Assembly: GCA_026004215.1 (NCBI GenBank)
Contig: BPIR01000004.1
Location: 124,001-188,000, forward strand
From: Candidatus Binatia bacterium
GTDB lineage: Bacteria > Desulfobacterota > Binatia > HRBIN30
Length of the DNA: 64,000 nt
Reading direction: 5' to 3'
Shown: in pieces, positions 10,901-19,640 of the stretch
Numbering within the stretch: the first letter of the stretch is position 1
Layout of the letters: each line of letters begins with the position of its first letter
Notes under the pieces: model-generated
Told to the model about the DNA's origin: nothing
The model's database searches: none
Seen by the model: only the letters and a program-made list of their open reading frames with translations
Translations under genes and position numbers: made by a program

Positions 10901-11973
10901 CCGGCCACGGTTGCCGTGAATTTACTGGCTACGAGCGGGAGCCCTTTTCGGGCCTTCATTACGCGGGCATGCGCTTTTACGATCCTGATTTGGGACAGTT
11001 CAGCAGCCTCGACCCAGCAGCTCCTTTAGGAAGCCCCTATGCATACGCCGCGTGGAGCCCGATCAATGCCACAGATGCCGAGGGAGCCTTCATCGGGGCG
11101 CTCATCGTGATCGTGTTGGGCATCGTACTTTCCGCGGCCATCAACGCGATCTCAGCCGCGGCACAAGGTTTGCCGTTGTCCAAGATCGGTCAGGCCGCGT
11201 TGGCGGGGGCTGTTACGGCCGCGGTCGCCGTAGGCCTCGGAATCGTTGCCGGCGGTGTGGCACTGACATCGAGTGTTTTGGCAGGAAACGTCAAGCTGGC
11301 AAGCGTGATGCAGGCGGTGGACGGCTTGGCAAAAGTGGGAGCCCGTTCGGCTGTGAGCACCGTGGTATCGAAAGCGACGGAGGAAATTGCGGAGGGAGCT
11401 GGCCTGTCGGACGAATGGGTTCAGGCATTGAGCACGATTGCAGGATACGCAGCGAGCGTAGGCTACGACCGGGTCATCGGAGCCGGAGGCGCCGAAGACG
11501 TGGCCGCCAAACCCGGCGTGCAGTTGGCCAGCAACACCGCCACGCACAATCAAATTACTACGGATGCCGCACTGCAGGCTGGGTATCCCTCGTACTTGGC
11601 CGACCGCATCACGCTGGCGAACCAAGAGCAGGACGCCGTGGGTCAGGGGTGGCTGAAGGAATTGAAGCGGCTTCTGTATAACGAAGATCATTTCGATTTG
11701 GCAGCCAAGCGGGCAGAAGCCCGTCACCTGGACCAACTGGCCCGCGGCGGCAACAAGCTATACCATCTCGGTGCGGCTTCCCACTACCTGCAAGACCAGC
11801 ATGCCTTTGGACACATGCTCGTGGGCACTCATAAGTTTTCCGGACCTTTCGGGGCACCCATTCGTTTGATCATTCATCAAACCGTGGGTGGTGAAGTTAC
11901 ACTTCATGCCGCGTCGAGCACGCGGACTTTGGAGTTGTTCCAAAAGTACTGCCCGAGTTGCACTGCAATCTGA
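4993..11973 (+). CDS. Giant SpvB/RHS-repeat protein with C-terminal phospholipase C/P1-nuclease-like domain
   Basis: The protein has 2,326 residues. I start at ATG 4993, where a signal peptide begins (MRKGICVLAIVLG). An SpvB-type N-terminal domain starts near residue 56 (LRLVYSSQAGPSAYGYGW). FG-GAP/VCBS-like Ca loops follow near 401, 487, 563, 619, 690 and 756 (DLNGDGFAD, DINGDGLPD), then RHS/YD repeats (about 1000-1850) and the RHS core ending FYDPDLGQFSSLDP near 1993. Two hydrophobic segments (about 1854-1873 and 1887-1908) interrupt the RHS shell, and another lies after the core (about 2035-2090). The C-terminal part has H2185 in THNQIT and HYLQDQHAFGH at 2264-2274. Its H-x3-D-x5-H spacing matches zinc sites of phospholipase C and P1 nuclease. 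RHS proteins commonly carry toxins at this end. No immunity gene is evident downstream. The RHS call is firm; the enzyme type is inference. Confidence 0.9.
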   Translation: MRKGICVLAIVLGVTTARVALGETAGAHGTRTGDGSTPFTGLAKAPEANMFVGAAVTEIPIVVPPGRGGMEPKLRLVYSSQAGPSAYGYGWELPLGHVQRSTRNGAVLCGHETNDFLVVLPEAQVECRLVGSRCVPAIEESFLRIEYRQQGDSWVIWDRSGRRYEFGNNENGREPRNRLPRCQTFRWYLTRVEDLNQNYLTVEYETNARGDTSYPTVIRYTGNARSHRNPAFEVWFRWRTDTFECPGGVRSGRPCADRVIDASGGYPRELDRLLDRIDVDFNGRRVRSYALDYEFDVPGTPQRYARVSFLTAVTLFDGRGRALARRDGHPASTTFLYRNLHTGMAAFWASPQTMPMPDFGVPLFPARHDDSPFPADLEADRKALRRTVTRSGRRMTQRDVIDLNGDGFADLVNTNRNCVQLRDPLTLERATWDVYFGSAAGFSSTPVPWSVRAVMEDEWGFPLRGCPALRQALLGQSDARVIDDIVDFDGDGFPDFVTAFAWSPSVPYWLVYRGRPPDRANPQWRFEPGIQIPAPVGYLRKTVGGMRLLGFDQGTADVVDLIDMNADGRPDLVSIESGQVQIWHNTGSGFSPTPMRWDTPWVALRFTTRDGLQIAGLFDINGDGLADQVFARDPRVGSRYTGKWFVMINTGNDVVGPLEWALPNSPCNWNGIQMALNEGRGDVVRDFLDINGDGLPDVVESCSAAGSEAWQVWFNRGAGFAEQAFRWRTVTNTIRRNTEQSFEGSRVAYTLRDTFDVNGDNMVDVVSFDNELRYPGQIALHHNGQGAWCPSEDGWSCANRAATQVARNPIGLRPDLMTQSENGIGGVTVLEYEPSTVWDNQDSNGVSRLPWVQWTVAEIRRTDGLCGAAASAACLQGGEHEITTQLYYAYGLYEPTAREFRGFRTVMELQPGGYRKLRFFHQDAVRKGKVEASMVLTADGDLVVYESTSWACLQLEPSCEGNAPACPRVNCPMLRSGEERFWTRLEESLRYDTTNFVIRAVTGTRNLEWDAYGNVVRTRRFGTATTPVETVTVYHLWDDAQRYLVDRAAENWTVDDPDGARAVLQREWYSYDAAGNLAEKYVWAHPVAGGLERMYAPCPGGGLCSRTSLFYDQDGNVHEVTDSLGRRTRTQYDDVTASYPVRMTDPDGLVIDVAYDPACGVKIFESTPHDPAVMDPPAASWEYDTFCRLRAEYRPGDLVWSVAGLRGQPYRRFAHVLGAPGQPTVIESSTLASNRQYVSRYEMFDALGRALQSQREGYVEGRRVLVIESTRVYDARGLLRGKAAPFTIRGRGGQFVAPGWAQRWTSYEYDGLGRVVATFLPDGAQTRQNHDVAWTTTSWDACATARTCPGTITTERRDAFGRTVETRKVSSPDGRFLEGTLRSFDGLGRLLTVTQAGDSGEWNYATMVIHEYDSRGLLVRREDPNSGTWLYGYDANGKRVYENDPAPGRHTSFCYDNKDRLVAKYYSVGDSYRWRCREQPEVAFLYDTYPDGVDALGFGADALGAYGRLTRVDERGEDGSRLISSLYYDRAGRVVATRLTMTLPGEGTTSAVVRRTYDAAGNVTSLVYPDGEVVRHRYDRAGQLYAVIGSRVYARKITYDLFGRPREVRFGNGTKDLRTYAGAEGAFRLVQSQTVRGAERFQDLVYQSYNAKGLIQEIADWGATAGIEELDRSERFEYDGLGRMTSCTLPLSRATVSYEYDALGNMLRKEGSFFGYDPYRPHRATAVDGMSNTIEYDANGNRIRKPGYRFDYDAENRLVRINQGAVEFQYDHSGMRIGERRSGGPWKRFYFGLIEAEPGVITKFYFAGNLLLASQRVANDGLALAERRAPLGFLVGRMAGHGQPILHLGLRAEAAGAVAAVMSVTILLLGFVPGRGLRCFGTRLRPGVLLGCAGVWLLCTFPWPLVVSRAEAQLAPPEFRYFHLNHLGSTNLVTDAGGRVVVHVRYLPYGGVLGYFDATGRRLPTSECATGHGCREFTGYEREPFSGLHYAGMRFYDPDLGQFSSLDPAAPLGSPYAYAAWSPINATDAEGAFIGALIVIVLGIVLSAAINAISAAAQGLPLSKIGQAALAGAVTAAVAVGLGIVAGGVALTSSVLAGNVKLASVMQAVDGLAKVGARSAVSTVVSKATEEIAEGAGLSDEWVQALSTIAGYAASVGYDRVIGAGGAEDVAAKPGVQLASNTATHNQITTDAALQAGYPSYLADRITLANQEQDAVGQGWLKELKRLLYNEDHFDLAAKRAEARHLDQLARGGNKLYHLGAASHYLQDQHAFGHMLVGTHKFSGPFGAPIRLIIHQTVGGEVTLHAASSTRTLELFQKYCPSCTAI

Positions 11974-11996
11974 GCAACGGGCGCACACGGGGCCGC

Positions 11997-12096
11997 GCCG
12001 ACCCGGGAACGACCGCACTGCAAACGAAGAAGGCACCTTTCTTCGGATTGTCACCCTCTCCGCGATAGAAAGTGGCGGTCGTTCCCCGGGGTCGGC
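11997..12096 (+). other. Long inverted repeat upstream of pilB (structured leader or bidirectional barrier)
   Basis: GCCGACCCGGGAACGACCGC at 11997-12016 is complementary to 12075-12096, with a two-base bulge in the CCCGG run. Inside the 58-base loop a second hairpin at 12025-12045 pairs CGAAGAA with TTCTTCG. No T-run follows, so it is not a standard intrinsic terminator. It lies in the 421-base gap between the RHS gene and pilB, so it could insulate the two transcripts or fold in the 5' leader of the pil operon. I do not recognise a riboswitch class. Confidence 0.6.
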
Positions 12097-12394
12097 GTTG
12101 GTGTAGTTGGCGAATGTCGGAAGGCTGCTCCGCAAGGAGATGGTCTTCGACCCCCCTGGGCCAACCGGCGACGGCCTCACACCGAAAACGTACAGAGTGA
12201 CGGGAAAATGTCCGATCTGCGAGCTGCTGGTGCCAAATTTCGTCACTTTCGCGTGCGGCACAATCTCTGCTGGAAAGCACGCCCGCCGGAAAGGCGGAGA
12301 GAAAGAATCGTCCACAAATAAGCGTGTAGGGCGGATATGGTGCGAATTGCAGGTGTCGGAATTTGTCTCTCGGGGTCCACGAGGGGGGTCGGTC

Positions 12395-14089
12395 ATGAGT
12401 AGTCGGTTGGGAGAGCTGCTGGTCCGAAGAGGGCTCGTATCGCAAGCGCAACTCACCAAGCTCTCGGAAGACCCCGAGCTAGCCCAGTTACCGTTGAGTG
12501 TGGCACTGGTGAAGCAAAATCTGGTGGACGAGGCGGTGCTCGCGGCGACTTTGCAGAAGGAGTACCACCTTTCGCTGGTGGACCCCTCGGTCATGAACAT
12601 CTCGCCCGAGGTGGTCCGGCTGGTGCCCATCCAACTGGTGCAGCGCCACCATCTCGTGCCTATCAGTTTTAGTGGCACCTCGGTGACGGTAGCGATGTCC
12701 GATCCGTCCAACTTGGCCGCCGTTAACGAAGTCAAGTTCCTTACCGGCTACGACGTAAAGGTTGCGGTGGCCAGTGTAAGTGCCGTCAATGCTGCGATCG
12801 AGCGCTACTACGAGGAGGGTAGCAACGTCCAGGAGGTCCTTACCGAGTTCGGCACGGAAGATGTCGAGGTAGTGGAGCAGGGTGACGAGATCGACCTCAA
12901 GGAGCTCGAGCGAGCCACGGAAGAAGCGCCGGTAGTCCGGCTGGTCAATGCGATTCTGACCAATGCAATCAAACGGCGAGCATCCGACATTCATCTCGAA
13001 CCGTTCGAGCGCATGTTTCGCGTTCGTTTTCGTGTCGACGGCGTACTTGAAGAAATCATGCGGCCGCCGCTCAAACTCAAGAACGCTATTACCTCGCGGA
13101 TCAAGGTTATGGCTCAGCTCGATATTGCCGAGCGACGCCTGCCGCAGGACGGACGCATCAAGCTCAAGTTGGGGAAGGGACAGGAGATGGATTTCCGGGT
13201 TTCCGTTCTCCCTACCATTTTTGGGGAGAAAATCGTCTTGCGGTTGCTCGACAAGTCCAACCTCCAGCTCGACATGACCAAGCTGGGCTTCGAAGAGGAT
13301 CAGCTCCGGGACTTCAAGGAAGCGATTTACAAACCCTATGGCATGGTGCTGGTCACTGGGCCGACGGGGAGCGGCAAGACCACGACCCTGTACTCTGCGC
13401 TCTCGGAGCTCAACCGCGTGACCTCCAACATTTCCACTGCCGAGGATCCGGTGGAGTTCAATTTGCCGGGCATCAATCAAGTGCAGATCCACGAAGAAAT
13501 CGGGCTTAACTTTGCGGCGGCGCTGCGCTCATTCTTGCGTCAAGACCCCGACATTATCATGGTCGGTGAGATCCGGGACTTCGAAACCGCGGAAATCGCC
13601 ATCAAGGCCGCACTGACGGGCCACTTGGTACTGAGCACGTTGCACACCAACGACGCGCCGTCCACGATCAACCGGCTACTGAACATGGGCGTCGAGCCGT
13701 TCTTGGTGGCATCGTCCGTCAACTTGATTTTGGCTCAGCGTCTGGCCCGCTTGATTTGCACCAACTGTAAGGAACCAGCGGAAATTTCCCCGCAAGCGTT
13801 GATAGACATCGGGGTTTCCCCGGACGAGGTGGGCACATTTACGCCCTTCCACGGCGCGGGATGCCCGACGTGCAACGGTAGCGGCTACCGGGGACGGATC
13901 GCCCTCTACGAAGTGATGCCGGTGAGCGAGGAGATCCGCGAGCTCGTGCTGAACGGTGCCTCGGCGAGCGAGATCAAGCGCACCGCAGTGGCGCTGGGCA
14001 TGAAAACGTTGCGCATGAGCGGCATCCAAAAACTCAAGGAAGGTCTCACGACAATTCACGAAGTCGTACGGGTGACCATGGCCGATTGA
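12395..14089 (+). CDS. pilB: Type IV pilus extension ATPase PilB
   Basis: PilB is the cytoplasmic hexameric ATPase that drives pilus polymerisation. The 564-residue protein starts at ATG 12395 behind GAGGGGGGT; the open frame continues upstream to 12107 but that part is not PilB-like. The N-terminal GspE/PilB domain (SRLGELLVRRGLVSQAQL) is followed by a linker and the ATPase. Walker A is near residue 321 (GPTGSGKTTT), the Walker B-like motif is DIIMVGEIRD, and a His box is present (STLHTND). A Zn-binding tetracysteine module is complete (CTNC near 455, CPTC near 490). Length and motif order are standard. It heads a long operon, with pilT starting 14 bases after its stop. Confidence 0.97.
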   Translation: MSSRLGELLVRRGLVSQAQLTKLSEDPELAQLPLSVALVKQNLVDEAVLAATLQKEYHLSLVDPSVMNISPEVVRLVPIQLVQRHHLVPISFSGTSVTVAMSDPSNLAAVNEVKFLTGYDVKVAVASVSAVNAAIERYYEEGSNVQEVLTEFGTEDVEVVEQGDEIDLKELERATEEAPVVRLVNAILTNAIKRRASDIHLEPFERMFRVRFRVDGVLEEIMRPPLKLKNAITSRIKVMAQLDIAERRLPQDGRIKLKLGKGQEMDFRVSVLPTIFGEKIVLRLLDKSNLQLDMTKLGFEEDQLRDFKEAIYKPYGMVLVTGPTGSGKTTTLYSALSELNRVTSNISTAEDPVEFNLPGINQVQIHEEIGLNFAAALRSFLRQDPDIIMVGEIRDFETAEIAIKAALTGHLVLSTLHTNDAPSTINRLLNMGVEPFLVASSVNLILAQRLARLICTNCKEPAEISPQALIDIGVSPDEVGTFTPFHGAGCPTCNGSGYRGRIALYEVMPVSEEIRELVLNGASASEIKRTAVALGMKTLRMSGIQKLKEGLTTIHEVVRVTMAD

Positions 14090-14103
14090 GGAGATTGTTG
14101 AAT

Positions 14104-15216
14104 ATGCCGACGGTGGAAGTGGTCGAACCGGCACCTACCCTGAGTATCCAGAGTTTTCTGGAAATCGTCGTAAAAAGCGGCGGGACGGATCTGCACATTT
14201 CTGCCGACTGCCCCCCCATGATGCGGGTGAATGGCGAACTCAAGGCGCTGCCGTTTCCTCCGCTCACTGCGAACGAAACGAAAACTCTGTGCTACAGCCT
14301 GCTGACCGACAGCCAGCGGCATCGCTTCGAAGAACAATCGGAACTGGATTTTTCCTTTGGTATTCGCGGGTTGAGCCGTTTTCGCGGCAACCTGTTTCTA
14401 CAGAAAGGAACTGTCGGCGGTGCCTTTCGGCTGATTCCGTACGAGGTCCGCAGTCTCGCCGAGTTAGGGCTTCCGCCGGTGGTCGCCGAATTGACCAAGC
14501 TGCCTCGTGGTCTCGTGTTGGTGACGGGACCGACGGGAAGTGGAAAATCGACCACTCTGGCGGCAATGATCGATAAGATCAACCGCGAGCGGCACGAACA
14601 TATTGTGACCATCGAAGACCCGATCGAGTTCGTGCACCAGCATCGAGGCTGCGTGGTGAACCAGCGCGAAGTGTACGCCGATACGAAAGGCTTCGCGGAA
14701 GCCTTGCGCCACGTGTTGCGGCAGGACCCGGACGTGGTTTTGATCGGCGAAATGCGCGATCTGGAAACGGTGGCCTCCGCTCTGAACGTGGCCGAAACCG
14801 GCCACCTGGTGCTGTCCACCCTCCACACCAATTCTGCGGTTCAAACGATCACCCGAATCATCGATATCTTCCCGGCTAACCAGCAGCCGCAGGTGCGGGC
14901 GCAGCTTTCGTTGGTGCTGCAAGGAGTCATTTCCCAGCAACTGATTCCGCGGCTCGACGGCAAGGGACGCGTGCTGGCCGTGGAGGTGATGATCCCCAAC
15001 CCAGCCATTCGCAACCTCATTCGCGAAGAAAAGATTCACCAGATTTATTCGCAAATGCAGGTCGGGCAGGCACGGTTTGGCATGCAAACGATGTCGCAGT
15101 CGCTGGTGGACCTCTACCAGCGTCGGCTCATTAGTTACGAAGAAGCAATTGGCCACGCCACGGAGCCGGACGAGGTACGGTCCATGCTCGGACAGGCAAG
15201 CGGCTCCAGACGTTAG
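14104..15216 (+). CDS. pilT: Type IV pilus retraction ATPase PilT
   Basis: PilT powers pilus retraction and twitching. The 370-residue protein starts at ATG 14104, preceded by GAGGAG; an in-frame TTG at 14086 would overlap pilB and is less likely. The N-terminal PAS-like domain (GGTDLHISADCPPMMRVNG) is followed by the RecA-like ATPase with Walker A GPTGSGKSTT near residue 141, Walker B DVVLIGEMRD and the His box STLHTNS. The sequence IRNLIREEKIHQIYSQMQ is the conserved C-terminal PilT region (AIRNLIRE). It shares the pilB-pilT-pilC order of Myxococcus and Geobacter pil loci. No unusual feature is seen. Confidence 0.97.
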   Translation: MPTVEVVEPAPTLSIQSFLEIVVKSGGTDLHISADCPPMMRVNGELKALPFPPLTANETKTLCYSLLTDSQRHRFEEQSELDFSFGIRGLSRFRGNLFLQKGTVGGAFRLIPYEVRSLAELGLPPVVAELTKLPRGLVLVTGPTGSGKSTTLAAMIDKINRERHEHIVTIEDPIEFVHQHRGCVVNQREVYADTKGFAEALRHVLRQDPDVVLIGEMRDLETVASALNVAETGHLVLSTLHTNSAVQTITRIIDIFPANQQPQVRAQLSLVLQGVISQQLIPRLDGKGRVLAVEVMIPNPAIRNLIREEKIHQIYSQMQVGQARFGMQTMSQSLVDLYQRRLISYEEAIGHATEPDEVRSMLGQASGSRR

Positions 15217-15298
15217 GGAAAGCATCCGGAAGGATTCGCGATGACGTTCCGCGAGACTGGGCGGCGCGCAGCAAATTCGATTCGAGCGAGGTGATGTT

Positions 15299-16519
15299 AT
15301 GCCGGTATTTCGATGGCAAGGAATTTCTCCACGCGGGGAAATGCTCGCAGGCGAGATGGAGGCCCCATCCCGTGATGCGGTGCTCATCCGCTTGCGCTCT
15401 CAGCGAATTCAGCCCCTGCCGGACAAAATCCGGGAAAAGGGACGAGGGCTGGATCGAGAAATCACCATCCCGGGTTTTTCGGATTCCATCACGACGCGGG
15501 ACATCGTGGTATTTACCCGTCAGCTCGCAACCATGATCGATGCCGGGCTGCCGATCGTGCAGTGCCTGGACATCTTGGCCACGCAGTCGCCGAACAAAAA
15601 ACTGCGCAACGTTGTGCGGCAACTGAAAGAACAGGTCGAGGCGGGTTCCACGTTTACCGATGCGTTGCGCAAGCACCCGAAGTTGTTCGACGACCTGTAT
15701 ACGAACATGGTCGCGGCCGGAGAAGTGGGCGGTATCCTCGATAGTATTCTGAACCGCTTGGCCGGCTACATGGAAAAAGCCATGAAGCTCAAGGCCAAGA
15801 TCAAAGGAGCGATGATTTACCCGGCTGTGATTGTCACCGTGGCAGTGGGTGTCACGGCAGTGTTGCTCATCTTCGTCATTCCGGTGTTCGCGGAGCTGTT
15901 TTCGAGTTTCGGCCAGGAGCTGCCGGGCCCGACCCAGTTCGTGATCAATCTCAGCAACTTGACCATCGCGTACTTCAAGTACATGGTGGCCTTCGTGGTC
16001 GCGTGTGCCGTCGCCATTCGCCAGGTGTACAAAACCGAGTCCGGCAAGCTCGCCATTGACGGCTTTTTGCTACAGACTCCGATATTCGGCGAGCTTCTGC
16101 GCAAAACGGCTGTGGCTCGCTTCACCCGCACCTTGAGTACTTTGGTGTCCTCCGGGGTGCCCATTCTCGATGCTTTGGCGATTACCGCCAGAACCGCGGG
16201 CAACAAGGTCGTCGAGCGCGCGGTGCTGGCGACTCGAGTCAGCATCAGCGAAGGGCGCACGATTGCCGAACCACTACAGGAAAGCAAGGTGTTCCCTCCG
16301 ATGGTGGTGCAGATGATTTCTGTCGGGGAGTCCACCGGCGCACTCGACGCGATGCTGAACAAGATCGCCGAGTTTTACGAGGAAGAAGTGGACAACGCCG
16401 TGGCCAACCTCACGTCGTTGATGGAGCCTTTGATCATCGTCTTCCTGGGAGTTGTGATTGGAGGCTTGGTGATCTCGATGTACCTGCCCATCTTCAAACT
16501 CGGCTCGGTGATCGGATAA
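15299..16519 (+). CDS. pilC: Type IV pilus inner-membrane platform protein PilC
   Basis: PilC is the polytopic platform on which the PilB and PilT motors act. The 406-residue protein has two GspF-type helical domains ([20 protein letters not shown] and [19 protein letters not shown]), each followed by membrane segments. These lie near residues 175-200 and 220-240, plus one at the C-terminus ([20 protein letters not shown]). The signature [15 protein letters not shown] and its second-domain counterpart [15 protein letters not shown] are intact. Start is ATG 15299 with GAGCGAGGTG upstream. The 82-base gap after pilT has no visible terminator, so co-transcription is likely. Confidence 0.96.
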   Translation: MPVFRWQGISPRGEMLAGEMEAPSRDAVLIRLRSQRIQPLPDKIREKGRGLDREITIPGFSDSITTRDIVVFTRQLATMIDAGLPIVQCLDILATQSPNKKLRNVVRQLKEQVEAGSTFTDALRKHPKLFDDLYTNMVAAGEVGGILDSILNRLAGYMEKAMKLKAKIKGAMIYPAVIVTVAVGVTAVLLIFVIPVFAELFSSFGQELPGPTQFVINLSNLTIAYFKYMVAFVVACAVAIRQVYKTESGKLAIDGFLLQTPIFGELLRKTAVARFTRTLSTLVSSGVPILDALAITARTAGNKVVERAVLATRVSISEGRTIAEPLQESKVFPPMVVQMISVGESTGALDAMLNKIAEFYEEEVDNAVANLTSLMEPLIIVFLGVVIGGLVISMYLPIFKLGSVIG

Positions 16520-16538
16520 CGATCTAGGGGGCCTGGCG

Positions 16539-18623
16539 ATGGACCCAACCGTGCAGGAACGATTGCGGGACCGCCTCAAAGCAGCGCTTTTCCTTCGCGT
16601 GTTGCTTGTTTCTGCCTTTTTGGGGGCTTTGGCCATTTCGTTTTTCCATAATCAGTCGGAGGCTTACGCTGTCTCCACTGTGCTGCTCCTGTGGGCCATC
16701 GCGATTACCTACGCCGTTACCCTGGTTTCGGCCGTTGTACTTTTGCGCGTCCGCCAACTCACGGCGTTTGCCTACGGGCAACTGGTGTTCGACGTGCTGC
16801 TGACCACGGGTGTGGTTTACGTCACCGGCGGTACCGAAAGCCCGTTTGGGTTTCTGTACAGTTTAGTGGTCATTGCCGCGGCCTTCTTGGTTTCGTCGGC
16901 GGGCGCGCTGGCCGTAGCCGCCTTGAGCGCCATCGCCTATGCCGCGCTTGTCGGCGCCTTGCAGCTCGGCGTTCTCTACGAGCTGCACTCCGGTGCGCTT
17001 CCGGGTGCGGACCTAGACTTTGCGGTGCGTTTTGCGATCACGAGCGGTAGTTTCTTCGTCATCGCTTTTTTGGCGAGTTCGCTGACGCGGCGCTTGCATG
17101 TCACGGAATCCCTGCTGCGCGAGCGCGAGTCCGAGCGCGAGCGCTTGCTGTCGCTGCAGGAGGCGGTGGCGCGCAACATTGACAGCGCGCTCATCACCAC
17201 CGACTTGGACGGTTACATCACCTCGGCCAACCCGGTTGCGGGCGAACTGGTCGGTCGAGATGCTGCAGCGCTCACTGGCACGGACCTGGGCAGTTTGTTC
17301 CCCGCCTTGCGGCACACCGGTACGGGGCGACTGAGCTTTCTGCAGTCACCCGAGCACAACGCGACGGAGTTCCGCTTCGCGCGGGATGGTGACGGGGAGC
17401 GGGTCCTCCGTTGTTCCGGTGCGTTGCTTCGCGACACGTACAGAAACCCGATAGGCGGATTGTTCATCTTGCAAGACGTCACGGCGTTGCGCCGCTTGGA
17501 GGAGAAGCTGCATCAAAGCGCGGACGACGTCATCGAGGCCGAACTTGCCATAGAAGAGGGACCGCCGGCGGACGGTCTGGTGGGCACCTGCCCGGCGATG
17601 CAGCGGGTCCGGGAGTTCATCGAAAAGGTTGCGCGCAGTGATGCCACGGTGCTGCTGTCGGGCGAGAGCGGTACGGGTAAGGAACTCGTGGCCCGTGCCA
17701 TCCACAGTCGCAGTTCGCGTGCGGAGCGCCCCTTCGTCGCGGTGAATTGCGGCGCGATCCCCGAAAACCTCATCGAAAGCGAACTGTTCGGCCATGCCAA
17801 AGGTGCGTTCACGGGTGCGGTACAGGCTCGCGCGGGACTGTTTCGGACGGCGGACGGTGGCACGATTTTCCTCGACGAGATTGGCGAGCTCCCGCTGCCG
17901 TTGCAGGTCAAATTGCTGCGGGTGCTGCAAGAACGGACGTTCAATCCGGTCGGCTCGGATTCTGCGGTGAGCGTGGACGTCCGCATTATCGCGGCCACCA
18001 ACCGTAGCTTGGAAGCCGAAGTTGCAGCCGGACGCTTCCGCGAGGACCTTTATTATCGCTTGAACGTGCTGGCCTTGTCGCTGCCGCCGTTGCGAGAACG
18101 GCGCCAGGACATCCCCTTGCTCGTGCGCCGTTTCTTGCGCCAGTTTTCCGAACTGCACGGCAAGAACGTGCAGCGCCTTTCGGTGGCAGCGGCGCGCCGG
18201 TTGCAGGAGTATCACTATCCCGGAAACATCCGTGAACTGGAGAATATCATCGAGCACGCCGTCGCCCTGTGCGAGGGCGAAACGGTGCACGAGGAACACC
18301 TGCCCGAATACGTACTGCGCAGGCCGCGCGAGGAGAGCGTGGAAGGCCCCGGAGACTCGATCCTGGCCCCGCCGCCCGCATCGGCAACTCCGCCACGGCT
18401 CGAACTCGTCAATGGTAACCTCGACGACAGCTTGGCCGCTTACGAAAAGAGCATCATTTTGCGAGCGCTGGCAGAAGCCGGGGGCGTGAAGAAAAAAGCG
18501 GCGGATTTACTGGGCATCAATTACCGCTCGTTCCGCCACCGCCTGTACAAGTACGGCCTGAACGATCCCCATGACCGGTTCGGATTGGACGACCCTCCGA
18601 GTTCCCAGTCGGCCAGCGGCTAA
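16539..18623 (+). CDS. Fusion of PilS-like membrane sensor and PilR-like sigma-54 activator
   Basis: This 694-residue protein occupies the pilS-pilR position. Residues 1-190 contain about six hydrophobic helices as in the PilS sensor ([20 protein letters not shown]). A short coiled linker rich in Arg/Glu leads to a PAS domain (about 210-330, [20 protein letters not shown]). Next come a sigma-54 AAA+ domain with Walker A GESGTGKE near 374 and GAFTGA near 422, and a Fis-type HTH at the C-terminus ([19 protein letters not shown]). There is no HisKA, HATPase or receiver domain. The usual two-protein phosphorelay is therefore replaced by a single membrane-bound activator, presumably acting on a sigma-54 promoter such as that of pilA. 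Domain calls are firm; mode of signalling is inferred. Confidence 0.92.
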   Translation: MDPTVQERLRDRLKAALFLRVLLVSAFLGALAISFFHNQSEAYAVSTVLLLWAIAITYAVTLVSAVVLLRVRQLTAFAYGQLVFDVLLTTGVVYVTGGTESPFGFLYSLVVIAAAFLVSSAGALAVAALSAIAYAALVGALQLGVLYELHSGALPGADLDFAVRFAITSGSFFVIAFLASSLTRRLHVTESLLRERESERERLLSLQEAVARNIDSALITTDLDGYITSANPVAGELVGRDAAALTGTDLGSLFPALRHTGTGRLSFLQSPEHNATEFRFARDGDGERVLRCSGALLRDTYRNPIGGLFILQDVTALRRLEEKLHQSADDVIEAELAIEEGPPADGLVGTCPAMQRVREFIEKVARSDATVLLSGESGTGKELVARAIHSRSSRAERPFVAVNCGAIPENLIESELFGHAKGAFTGAVQARAGLFRTADGGTIFLDEIGELPLPLQVKLLRVLQERTFNPVGSDSAVSVDVRIIAATNRSLEAEVAAGRFREDLYYRLNVLALSLPPLRERRQDIPLLVRRFLRQFSELHGKNVQRLSVAAARRLQEYHYPGNIRELENIIEHAVALCEGETVHEEHLPEYVLRRPREESVEGPGDSILAPPPASATPPRLELVNGNLDDSLAAYEKSIILRALAEAGGVKKKAADLLGINYRSFRHRLYKYGLNDPHDRFGLDDPPSSQSASG

Positions 18624-18656
18624 AGGATTTCCTACTCGTTCTCATGGGAGTACACG

Positions 18657-19640
18657 ATGGAAGTCTCGACTCCCAAACCAGCGTGGATGATCATGCCCCG
18701 GGTGAGCGTAGCAACCCGGATCTGGCGGCGCTGGCTTGCTCGGCTGGCGTTCCTGTGCTTGGGCGCCGCCGCGGCCACAACGGCCTGGTGGGCGCAAGCC
18801 CGACTTGCGTCCGAACGGGCGGCACTGCCGGAGCCCCCCGAACTTGTTTACGCACCGCCGGGCAAGTTCCTCGAGGTCGTGTCCCTGGGCTACCGCCACG
18901 CTTTGGCCGACATCCTATGGTTCCGGACGATAGACTACTTTGGGCGCCACTACCGGAAAGACCGGGTATACCCGTGGCTGGCAGAGATGTGCCAACGGGT
19001 GACGGATTTAGATCCCGCAGCCATCCATGTGTATCGCTTCGGCGGCGTGATCCTGCCTTGGGAGGCCAACGAGGTGGACGCCGGGATCGCGCTGCTGGAA
19101 AAAGGCGTGCGCAATCTGCCGGCGTCGTGGGAGCTCCGCTACATGTTGGGCTTCTCCTATTACTTCTTCCGCGACGACCTCGAGGCCGCGAGCCGGGAAC
19201 TGCGGGCCGCTTTGGCGTTACCAGACGCACCGGGATTTCTGGCCGGCCTTTTGGCGGTCATTGACGCTGCGCACCACGGGCCCGAGGCCGCGATCGAGTT
19301 TCTCCAAGCCGCGCTGGCAACCACGCGCGTGCCGGAAGTGCGGGAAACGATCCGAGAACAACTGAAGGAACTGGAATTTGCCCGGAACTGGGGAACACTC
19401 GAACGTGCGATCGAGGCGTATCGAAACTCGTTTGGCCGGCCGCCGGACCACATCGAGAAACTGGTGCAAACAGGCATTCTCGCCCATGTGCCGGACGACC
19501 CGTTCGGAGGCCAATTCCGGATCGATCCGACCACAGGGGCGGTGCGGTCGACGAGCGGAAGAACTCCGAAAAAGCTGGGCAGCAGCAAGATTCGCGAAGC
19601 GATTCTCAAGGGCCGGAAAAGCAGCGGGGACGCGCCATGA
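18657..19640 (+). CDS. TPR-like membrane-anchored protein in the pilus operon
   Basis: The 327-residue protein has a basic N-terminus, one hydrophobic segment (about 26-44, LARLAFLCLGAAAATTAWW) and a long helical region with TPR-like pairs (GIALLEKGVRNLPASWELRY, DDLEAASRELRAALALP). The Pro/Lys-rich tail is probably exported or membrane-tethered. Geobacter and Myxococcus pil loci carry TPR or accessory genes beside an ABC transporter at this position, and this is probably the equivalent. It starts 33 bases after the fusion regulator and overlaps the ABC ATPase gene by four bases (ATGA). Exact function is unknown. Confidence 0.75.
   Translation: MEVSTPKPAWMIMPRVSVATRIWRRWLARLAFLCLGAAAATTAWWAQARLASERAALPEPPELVYAPPGKFLEVVSLGYRHALADILWFRTIDYFGRHYRKDRVYPWLAEMCQRVTDLDPAAIHVYRFGGVILPWEANEVDAGIALLEKGVRNLPASWELRYMLGFSYYFFRDDLEAASRELRAALALPDAPGFLAGLLAVIDAAHHGPEAAIEFLQAALATTRVPEVRETIREQLKELEFARNWGTLERAIEAYRNSFGRPPDHIEKLVQTGILAHVPDDPFGGQFRIDPTTGAVRSTSGRTPKKLGSSKIREAILKGRKSSGDAP

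Noticed and set aside
11997..12096. Intrinsic terminator of the RHS gene
   Set aside because: The stem is long enough but no T-run follows either arm, so it is reported as a structured element instead.
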